Shown: in pieces, positions 40,503-46,604 of the stretch
How the letters are laid out: each line of letters starts with the position of its first letter
How positions within the stretch are numbered: the first letter of the stretch is position 1
DNA from: Opitutales bacterium UBA2995
Lineage (GTDB): Bacteria > Verrucomicrobiota > Verrucomicrobiia > Opitutales > UBA2995
Direction of reading: 5' to 3'
DNA length: 46,604 nucleotides
NCBI GenBank assembly: GCA_002346535.1
Contig: DDZZ01000059.1
Span: 1 to 46,604 of the forward strand
Notes under the pieces: model-generated
What the model saw: only the letters and a program-made list of their open reading frames with translations
Database searches by the model: none
Told to the model about the DNA's origin: nothing
Program-made: the position numbers and the translations under genes

Positions 40503-40898
40503 GTGAATAAAGACATCGCACTGAAACAATTTGCCAAAAAACTGGCCGACTTGTCTTTAGATAACGGCCTAGTTTCCACCGAAAAGGTAGAAGCAGTTTT
40601 GGAGACTCTGAGAAAGCACTCTCCCAGGAAACCCAAAATCGTCCTCAAAAACTACCTCTACTACATCAAGCAGGCGATTAATCGCGGAAAGGCAGTAATT
40701 GAATTTGCCGGCTCTGTTGAAGAATCCGCCATCGCCGCTATTGAAAAGCAATTATCCGAAAACTACAATCGCCCCATCACGACAACCTCGTTGGCAAACG
40801 ACGCGCTCATAGCCGGCCTTCGAATCACCATTGGAGATGACATTTACGACGCCTCCGTCGCCGGGCGCCTCGCTAACCTCGAAAAATCTGTACATTAA
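40503..40898 (+). CDS. atpH: ATP synthase F1 delta subunit (short form)
   Basis: Links F1 to the stalk. Identity rests on position between atpF and atpA and on the C-terminal end LIAGLRITIGDDIYDASVAGRL, the conserved delta/OSCP signature (GG..I.IGD...D.S..g.L). At 131 aa it is some 45-50 residues shorter than typical delta; the loss is in the N-terminal six-helix domain, of which only about 65 residues remain (ALKQFAKKLADLSLDNGLVS...). The start is GTG immediately after the atpF stop. No frameshift is seen upstream, so the short form appears genuine. Confidence 0.83.
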   Translation: MNKDIALKQFAKKLADLSLDNGLVSTEKVEAVLETLRKHSPRKPKIVLKNYLYYIKQAINRGKAVIEFAGSVEESAIAAIEKQLSENYNRPITTTSLANDALIAGLRITIGDDIYDASVAGRLANLEKSVH

Positions 40899-40913
40899 TT
40901 TTTTAGAAAACTA

Positions 40914-42458
40914 ATGAGCTCGATAATAGAACAAATCGAACAGGAAATCGCTAACCTCGAAACCGCAACCATTAAAAAGAACACCGGCGCCATCGTTATG
41001 ATCGGTGACGGTGTCGCCAAAGTAGACGGCCTATCAGAGGTAATGTATAACGAGATGATCGAATTCCCGGGCGGATTGACCGGAATCGCCCTCAACCTCG
41101 AAGAAGAAGAGGTCGGTTGCGTCATATTAGGAGATACCAGTCACCTGAAAGAAGGGGACGAGGTGAGCACTACAGGACGACTGCTTTCAGTTCCTGTTGG
41201 AAAAGGTCTCTTGGGCCGCGTAGTAGACGCCCTGGGATCTCCGTTAGACGGGAAAGGGCCCATTGAGGCCACCGGATACAGCCCGCTTGAAAAGATCGCT
41301 CCTGGGATCATCCCCCGCCAATCGGTAAACCAACCTATTCAGACCGGAATCATGCCTATCGATGCTATGATTCCTATCGGGCGCGGTCAACGCGAGCTCA
41401 TCATTGGCGACCGGCAAACCGGCAAAACAACCATTGCCATCGATACGATTATCAATCAGGCCAAAATTAACAATCAGCACAAAAACGAGGATGGATCATT
41501 TCCCGATGACTTTCGTCCCGTTTACAGCATTTATGTAGCGGTTGGCCAAAAAAACTCCAACATCGCCAGAACTATAGGCGTCCTCGAATCCAATGGTGCG
41601 CTTGAATACACCATCGTTGTTACAGCGGCCGCGTCCGACAATCCCGCCAACCAGTACCTCGCGCCCTATGGCGGCTGCGCCATGGGAGAGTGGTTTATGC
41701 AGAACGGCATGGATGCCTTGATTGTCTACGACGATCTATCCAAACAAGCCGTCGCTTATCGACAGATTTCTCTGGTTTTGAAACGGCCCTCCGGGCGGGA
41801 AGCTTATCCTGGAGATGTTTTTTACCTACACTCACGCCTGCTAGAACGATCGGCTCGTTTGAACAAAGACAATGGGAACGGTTCTCTCACCGCCTTGCCT
41901 ATTATCGAAACCCAAGCCGGTGACGTATCCGCTTATATTCCTACCAATGTAATTTCCATTACGGACGGACAAATCTTTCTGGAAACCGACTTATTCAATC
42001 AGGGAATTCGTCCCGCAATTTCTGTGGGCCTTTCTGTTTCTCGCGTTGGATCTTCAGCTCAAATTAAAGCCATCAAACAAGTGGCGGGCTCGACAAAACT
42101 AGAACTTGCCCAATTTCGGGAATTGCAGGCCTTCGCTCAATTTGGTTCAGACCTGGACGCAAAAACCAAGGCTCAGCTTGATCGAGGCTCGCGCATCGTC
42201 GAACTGTTTAAGCAACCGGCATTCTCTCCAAAAACGGCTGAGATCCAAGTGGCCTTGATGTGGGGGGTGCAAAATGGTTATATGGACGATATTGAGGTGA
42301 ACGGAGTAACCGCGGCCATCGTTGCCCTCGAAGAAAATCTCGTCGCAACTAAAACGGAGCTCCTCACAAAAATACGCACCGAAAAAGCCCTGACAGACGA
42401 GATCACAGAAGAGCTCAAGGCCGCGATCGAGTCCTGGAAAACCGTATACGCAAGCTAA
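40914..42458 (+). CDS. atpA: ATP synthase F1 alpha subunit
   Basis: Non-catalytic nucleotide-binding subunit of the alpha3beta3 head. Walker A is GDRQTGKTTIAID; the beta-barrel domain (IVMIGDGVAKVDGLSEVMYN) and the signature PGREAYPGDVFYLHSRLLERSA-like segment (here PSGREAYPGDVFYLHSRL) are intact; the visual Arg region ISVGLSVSRVGSSAQ is present. 514 aa is full length. Fifteen bases after atpH. Confidence 0.96.
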   Translation: MSSIIEQIEQEIANLETATIKKNTGAIVMIGDGVAKVDGLSEVMYNEMIEFPGGLTGIALNLEEEEVGCVILGDTSHLKEGDEVSTTGRLLSVPVGKGLLGRVVDALGSPLDGKGPIEATGYSPLEKIAPGIIPRQSVNQPIQTGIMPIDAMIPIGRGQRELIIGDRQTGKTTIAIDTIINQAKINNQHKNEDGSFPDDFRPVYSIYVAVGQKNSNIARTIGVLESNGALEYTIVVTAAASDNPANQYLAPYGGCAMGEWFMQNGMDALIVYDDLSKQAVAYRQISLVLKRPSGREAYPGDVFYLHSRLLERSARLNKDNGNGSLTALPIIETQAGDVSAYIPTNVISITDGQIFLETDLFNQGIRPAISVGLSVSRVGSSAQIKAIKQVAGSTKLELAQFRELQAFAQFGSDLDAKTKAQLDRGSRIVELFKQPAFSPKTAEIQVALMWGVQNGYMDDIEVNGVTAAIVALEENLVATKTELLTKIRTEKALTDEITEELKAAIESWKTVYAS

Positions 42459-42467
42459 TTTTCAGGA

Positions 42468-43331
42468 ATGGCAAATTTAAGAGACATACGGCGCCGAATA
42501 AAATCGGTCAAAAATACAGCCCAAATCACTCGGGCTATGCAGTTGGTCGCTGCTTCAAAAATGAAAAAGGCCCAAGACGCCGCATTGGCCGGTAGACCTT
42601 ATGCACACCTGATGGCCAAGGTCCTTGGCCCAGTAGCCGGCAGAATTGTTGATTTCGAACACCCATTCCTTGAAGAACGAACAACGACTACCCGAGGGAT
42701 CATTGTCGTCAGCACTGACAAAGGATTATGCGGCGGGCTTAATTCAAATCTGTTTCGCGAAATTCCTGCCAAGGACGAATCTGTCAAATATATCACGGTC
42801 GGAAGAAAAGCCTCCCAATATATAAGCAGGTCCGGCAGAGGCCTAGCTGCAGATTTCACCATTTCCGACAGCATTCATTTTATGGAGGTGAAGGCGGTTA
42901 TCAAATTTGCCATCGATCTCTTTATCAATAATGAGATCGATTCGGTGGAAATCCTGTATTCCAGCTTCGTCAACACCCTCCGGCAAGATTCGAGGCTGGT
43001 CCCGCTGCTCCCTCTGACCAGTATTGAAGATGCCCTGCAGGAACTGGGTATTGATTCTACAAATACGGACGATCGGGAGATGAATTACGAACCGTCTGCC
43101 GAAGCAGTACTCAAAGAACTACTCCCGTTGTACGTAAGAAGGCAGTTTTTCTCAATGGTTCAGGGAGCCAAAGCCTCGGAACACAGCGCGCGAATGGTGG
43201 CAATGAAATCCGCCACCGATAACGCCAACAACCTTATCGATAGCTTGACGCTCGATTACAACAAGGCACGTCAAGCAGCGATCACCCAAGAAATTCTAGA
43301 AATTGCGGCTGCCACCGCATCCAACGGTTAA
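42468..43331 (+). CDS. atpG: ATP synthase F1 gamma subunit
   Basis: Central rotor shaft. The N-terminal helix LRDIRRRIKSVKNTAQITRA and the C-terminal helix MKSATDNANNLIDSLTLDYN-KARQAAITQEILEI are the family's conserved coiled-coil ends; the middle GLCGGLNSNLFRE and VGRKASQYI form the Rossmann-like globular part. 287 aa is normal. Nine bases after atpA. Confidence 0.95.
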   Translation: MANLRDIRRRIKSVKNTAQITRAMQLVAASKMKKAQDAALAGRPYAHLMAKVLGPVAGRIVDFEHPFLEERTTTTRGIIVVSTDKGLCGGLNSNLFREIPAKDESVKYITVGRKASQYISRSGRGLAADFTISDSIHFMEVKAVIKFAIDLFINNEIDSVEILYSSFVNTLRQDSRLVPLLPLTSIEDALQELGIDSTNTDDREMNYEPSAEAVLKELLPLYVRRQFFSMVQGAKASEHSARMVAMKSATDNANNLIDSLTLDYNKARQAAITQEILEIAAATASNG

Positions 43332-43353
43332 CTATTTTAAAATCACGTCATCC

Positions 43354-44775
43354 ATGAGTAACACAGGAAAAATCGTTCAAGTTATAGGCGCCGTCGTCGA
43401 CGTTCAATTTGAGCCAGGAAATGTTCCGGAGATCTATCAGGCTTTGGAAGTGAACTTCACCGTAGCTGGGGAAGAATCGAGTTTAGTTCTCGAGATTCAG
43501 CAACACTTGGGCGATTCCATCGTCCGCGCAGTGGCCATGTCATCCACGGAGGGCTTGGTTCGTGGCATGGATGTTACAGATACTGGTGCTTCAATTACAG
43601 TTCCAGTCGGGGAAGGCGTGTTGGGCCGGATTTTTGATGTTACCGGCGCTGTTGTTGATGGCAAGGGCGATGTGAAGGCCGACAAGCATTACCCGATCCA
43701 CAGACAGGCGCCCGCTTTAGTCGACCAAAGCACGGAAGCTGAAATCCTTGAAACAGGAATTAAGGTGATCGATTTGATCTGTCCGTTTATCAAAGGTGGT
43801 AAGGTAGGAGCTTTTGGCGGTGCTGGGGTTGGCAAGACCGTAGTAATCATGGAGCTAATCAACAACATCGCGAAAGCCTACGGAGGTTATTCTGTATTCT
43901 GTGGGGTGGGGGAGCGTTCCCGGGAAGGCAATGACCTTTACCACGAAATGTCGGATGCAGGAGTTATCGACCAGGAAAACATCGAAAACTCCAAAGTGGC
44001 CCTTTGCTACGGTCAAATGAACGAGCCTCCCGGTGCCCGCATGCGCGTTGCCTTGTCCGGCTTGTCCATGGCAGAGTATTTCAGAGATGAGAAAAATCTC
44101 GATGTGTTGCTTTTCATCGACAATATTTTTCGCTTCTCCCAAGCGGGATCTGAAGTATCCGCATTGTTGGGACGCTCGCCCTCAGCTGTAGGTTACCAGC
44201 CTACCTTGGCGCAAGAGATGGGGATCCTTCAGGAACGCATTACATCCACAAAGAATGGCTCAATCACTTCCTTCCAGGCGGTTTACGTTCCAGCGGATGA
44301 CTTGACCGACCCGGCACCAGCCAACACCTTTGCTCATCTCGATTCGACGATTGTTTTGGAACGACGCATTGCTGAACTTGGTATTTATCCGGCTGTGGAG
44401 CCTCTCGATTCCGTATCCACCGCACTGGACCCCGTGATCGTAGGAGAAGAGCACTATTCAGTGGCCCGTGGAGTGCAAAACGTGTTGCAACGATACAAGG
44501 ACCTGCAGGATATTATCGCCATCCTAGGATTGGATGAATTGAGCCCTGAAGATAAACGAACTGTTTTCCGTGCCCGCAAGATACAGAAATTCCTTTCACA
44601 GCCTTTCCACGTAGCGGAAGTATTTACAGGGTTCCCAGGTAAGTACGTATCCATCGACGAAACCGTCCAAGGCTTCAAAATGATCCTCGAAGGTGAACTC
44701 GACAACGTGGCGGAAAACGACTTTTACATGAAAGGATCCATCGAAGAAGTTAAAGCTGCATCAGAAGACGGCTAA
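43354..44775 (+). CDS. atpD: ATP synthase F1 beta subunit
   Basis: Catalytic subunit. The P-loop is GAFGGAGVGKTVVIMELI; the catalytic Glu is in GVGERSREGNDLYHEM; DNIFRFSQAGSEVSALLGRSP-type signature is present (the PROSITE-like PSAVGYQPTLA follows). About 473 aa. ATG at 43354 (MSNTGKIVQVIGAVVDVQFE) is the correct start; the frame runs upstream into atpG. Two bases separate it from atpC. Confidence 0.97.
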   Translation: MSNTGKIVQVIGAVVDVQFEPGNVPEIYQALEVNFTVAGEESSLVLEIQQHLGDSIVRAVAMSSTEGLVRGMDVTDTGASITVPVGEGVLGRIFDVTGAVVDGKGDVKADKHYPIHRQAPALVDQSTEAEILETGIKVIDLICPFIKGGKVGAFGGAGVGKTVVIMELINNIAKAYGGYSVFCGVGERSREGNDLYHEMSDAGVIDQENIENSKVALCYGQMNEPPGARMRVALSGLSMAEYFRDEKNLDVLLFIDNIFRFSQAGSEVSALLGRSPSAVGYQPTLAQEMGILQERITSTKNGSITSFQAVYVPADDLTDPAPANTFAHLDSTIVLERRIAELGIYPAVEPLDSVSTALDPVIVGEEHYSVARGVQNVLQRYKDLQDIIAILGLDELSPEDKRTVFRARKIQKFLSQPFHVAEVFTGFPGKYVSIDETVQGFKMILEGELDNVAENDFYMKGSIEEVKAASEDG

Positions 44776-44777
44776 AC

Positions 44778-45194
44778 ATGTCCATTCAACTCGAGATAGT
44801 CACACCTGAGAGCGTGGTCTACAGCGAAACCGTGGACAGCGTTGTGTTACCGACCGCTTCAGGAGAGGTAGGTATTCTGCCGGGCCACATCCCCTTGATT
44901 TCCGAGCTCAAGGCTGGAGAACTGGCGGTAACAAAGGAGGGAGCTTTGGATCTTCTGGCCATCGACAAAGGCTTTGCCGAAGTTCACGCCGATCACGTAT
45001 CCGTCCTGACCGAAGCAGCAATCGATATCGACGATATTGACCTGGAATCTGCCGAGGAGGCTCAGCGACGTGCAGAGGAGGCTCTCAAGCGGGCACGTGA
45101 AGAAGATGATATTAATCCGGATGAGATCGAGCAGCTGGAAGCCAAGGTTCGCTTCGCAATGCTACAGCAGATTGCCAAGAAAAAAGGCAAATAG
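44778..45194 (+). CDS. atpC: ATP synthase F1 epsilon subunit
   Basis: Rotor subunit and regulator of ATP hydrolysis. The N-terminal beta-sandwich shows LEIVTPESVVYSETVDSVVL and EVGILPGHIPLISELKAGEL; the C-terminal helical hairpin is Ala/Glu/Arg-rich (SAEEAQRRAEEALKRAREED). 138 aa is normal. It closes the atp operon and converges on folE2, with 15 bases between them and no obvious terminator. Confidence 0.93.
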   Translation: MSIQLEIVTPESVVYSETVDSVVLPTASGEVGILPGHIPLISELKAGELAVTKEGALDLLAIDKGFAEVHADHVSVLTEAAIDIDDIDLESAEEAQRRAEEALKRAREEDDINPDEIEQLEAKVRFAMLQQIAKKKGK

Positions 45195-45209
45195 CTTCTA
45201 GGGAACCGA

Positions 45210-46181
45210 TCAACAGATTAAATAACGAAAGTCTTCAAACTCCCCCCGAAATCCGTTGGGAACCCCCTTGGTAATTACCGCGACAGCATCGTGAGAGTGC
45301 AGTGATTCCAAATGTGCGATAGAAACCTGGAAATCTACAATATCTTCGACGGTGTCCAATTTTTCATACACGAGGCGTGCTGCATCTTCGACGAATTTTA
45401 TATAGGCTCCGTTTAATTCAGCAAAGGCTTGTTCATCTTCACGCCGGACCATAACCTGGGTTTCGGTTTTCAGTGCATCCGCACAAAGATCCACCACATC
45501 CTCGACCACTAGGTTCGATTCCGGTGCCAATTCTACTAGCAACCGTGCCTTGCTCCTTTGTGAATGAGGTATGGCATAGGCATCACGCTCTTCCTGGGCA
45601 TGCTCCGACAGTTTGTCTGAACAAGGACAAGCCGAGGAATAGACAAAATCGATCTGCAGGTTTCTTTGAAATAATCCTTTCTGGTTCATGATCCCCTCCA
45701 TCATAACCTGGTAGTACTGATAACCCTTTAAGTTACTGCGTAAGCTTGTCTGTATAATGGGGTAATTAAAAAACAACTTCAACCTGGCTTCTCGGCTTGC
45801 AAGCCGCTCTAAGTACGTGCGCAGAATTGTTTTGAATTCCTCCCACGAAAAAATGTCGTCCTTGAATTCATAAAACACTCGGAGAATGCGCGACATGTTA
45901 ATCCCTTTATTGTCCTTATCCAGAGAAACAGTTCCGGTAACCGCGGTTTCAAGGGATAGAGTCTCCCCCAATTTATTCTTAAACTTCAACGGAAGCTTGA
46001 AATTGGAAATACCTACCTGGTTAATCGCAACTCGGGCACCCGAAATGTAATCCGAATGCGCATTTTGAATGTCAGGCAGCGATTCACGATAAGACTCACT
46101 CGATTCGAAGGAGGAATCATAGTCCCGACTCGGTTTGGATTGTGAGCCTGGAAACGGATTACTCATTGGCGTGTCATCCAT
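45210..46181 (-). CDS. folE2: GTP cyclohydrolase FolE2 (type IB)
   Basis: Converts GTP to dihydroneopterin triphosphate, the first step of folate synthesis (and of queuosine precursor formation). Tunnelling-fold family FolE2/MptA: the KGINMSRILRVFYEF region, the active-site Cys segment VYSSACPCSDKLSEHA, AIPHSQRSKARL and the terminal HSHDAVAVITKGVP are all characteristic. 323 aa with a hydrophilic Ser-rich lead; an ATG five codons in (46166) is an alternative start. FolE2 works without zinc, useful in zinc-poor sea water (inference). A Q pathway is also implied by gluQ. Confidence 0.92.
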   Translation of the reverse strand: MDDTPMSNPFPGSQSKPSRDYDSSFESSESYRESLPDIQNAHSDYISGARVAINQVGISNFKLPLKFKNKLGETLSLETAVTGTVSLDKDNKGINMSRILRVFYEFKDDIFSWEEFKTILRTYLERLASREARLKLFFNYPIIQTSLRSNLKGYQYYQVMMEGIMNQKGLFQRNLQIDFVYSSACPCSDKLSEHAQEERDAYAIPHSQRSKARLLVELAPESNLVVEDVVDLCADALKTETQVMVRREDEQAFAELNGAYIKFVEDAARLVYEKLDTVEDIVDFQVSIAHLESLHSHDAVAVITKGVPNGFRGEFEDFRYLIC

Positions 46182-46531
46182 GCAAATTACAATGCTTGGT
46201 AAAAAAGTAGCCGGAAACCTTGTTGCCTAAAACTCAATAGGTCAATGGCTTATCTTTTTACTTACCCCTTGTTTTTAATAACCATAGTTAGCACAACCGA
46301 AACAAAAATGGTGCCCAATATTATGAGTAGCTATCCTTGCAATACCAAAGGATGCTGGACCTGGTATAAAACAGGAATGATTGGCTTAAATAAGGGAAAG
46401 AAAATGCGTTGAAAACATTCAGCTCAAGCAGATCACCTTGATTTTAGACACCTTTTAGACTTTTTTAAACCCCCCATGCCTCTACGGTACGATTAAAGCC
46501 CGGACTCCGCCTGAACGATTCAAGCGAAGGC
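46182..46531. other. folE2-tRNA gap, no gene recognised
   Basis: AT-rich with only very short frames. A minus-strand stretch near 46270-46330 reads as one hydrophobic helix (LIILGTIFVSVVLTMVIKNK) without a start codon, and a TTTTAGAC repeat occurs at 46443 and 46454. Neither supports a gene. The region should contain the folE2 promoter on the minus strand. Confidence 0.3.
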
Positions 46532-46604
46532 TGGTGGGCCCTCTCGGACTTGAACCGAGGACCAAACGATTATGAGTCGTTTGCTCTAACCAACTGAGCT
46601 AAGG
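46532..46604 (-). tRNA. tRNA with anticodon CAT, probably tRNA-Ile2 (5' end outside window)
   Basis: Minus-strand cloverleaf: D arm AGCTCAGTTGGTTAGAGC, anticodon stem-loop AACGA-CTCATAA-TCGTT with anticodon CAT at 46574-46572, T arm CTCGG-TTCAAGT-CCGAG, acceptor 3' strand AGGGCCC, A73 and encoded CCA. The first four bases lie beyond 46604. The acceptor implies C4-G69 and C5-G68, which with the CAT loop match tRNA-Ile2, whose C34 is converted to lysidine by TilS, rather than elongator tRNA-Met. The Ile assignment is inferred; the tRNA itself is certain. Confidence 0.93.

Noticed and set aside
1..46604. CRISPR arrays, prophage genes or complete insertion sequences
   Set aside because: No regularly spaced repeats, no phage structural genes and only one transposase scrap were seen.

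Overview
The window looks like a chromosomal segment of a Verrucomicrobia-type bacterium, most likely an Opitutae/Puniceicoccales relative. This is inferred from gene content: two sulfatase loci, DUF1080 and Gfo/Idh/MocA proteins with Tat leaders, a Tat-exported sugar isomerase, a HEAT-repeat protein, FolE2 and a PPi-type phosphofructokinase beside standard Gram-negative housekeeping genes (TolC, a complete F1Fo ATP synthase operon). No ribosomal RNA is present, so taxonomy stays approximate.

Layout. 1-2.1 kb: gluQ, then about 800 bases without a convincing protein gene whose minus strand folds into many helices closed by a perfect 10-bp long-range pairing. I call this a candidate large structured non-coding RNA; it is the most unusual object in the window. 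2.1-8.8 kb: exported peroxiredoxin, DtxR/MntR-type regulator, a wrecked two-receiver signalling protein, a TolC-family channel, valS. 9-20.3 kb: accessory carbohydrate region (aldo/keto reductase, sugar isomerase, HEAT protein, Gfo/Idh oxidoreductase, DUF1080 hydrolase, sulfatase, PPi-PFK) interleaved with gene debris (sulfatase start, beta-lactamase end, IS3 transposase end, antiporter start, Tat leader, hydroxyisobutyrate-dehydrogenase end). 20.3-27.5 kb: Hcp remnant, purB, and a minus-strand cluster of quinoprotein dehydrogenase, VOC lipoprotein, frameshifted membrane protein and SDR behind a TetR-like palindrome, with a truncated epoxide-hydrolase-like gene on the other side. 27.5-38.4 kb: housekeeping genes holA, cinA, uvrC, a MazG-like pyrophosphohydrolase, recA, mnmE, mnmG, phoB and phoR pseudogenes, trmB. 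38.3-46.6 kb: a small membrane protein, atpBEFHAGDC, folE2, and a tRNA with anticodon CAT (probably Ile2) cut by the window edge.

How the parts work together. The core genes are intact and packed as expected: ATGA or TGATG overlaps at the quinoprotein/VOC and cinA/holA junctions, mnmG starting on the base after the mnmE stop, and the ATP synthase genes in canonical order. The accessory genes suggest oxidative and desulfating breakdown of sulfated or modified sugars in the periplasm (Tat or Sec leaders, sulfatase, DUF1080, Gfo/Idh, isomerase). At least eleven gene fragments or frameshifted genes lie between intact genes, which points to ongoing loss of accessory and regulatory functions, including the phosphate two-component system.

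Limits: all functions are read from motifs and family resemblance by eye; no searches, structure predictions or codon statistics were run.
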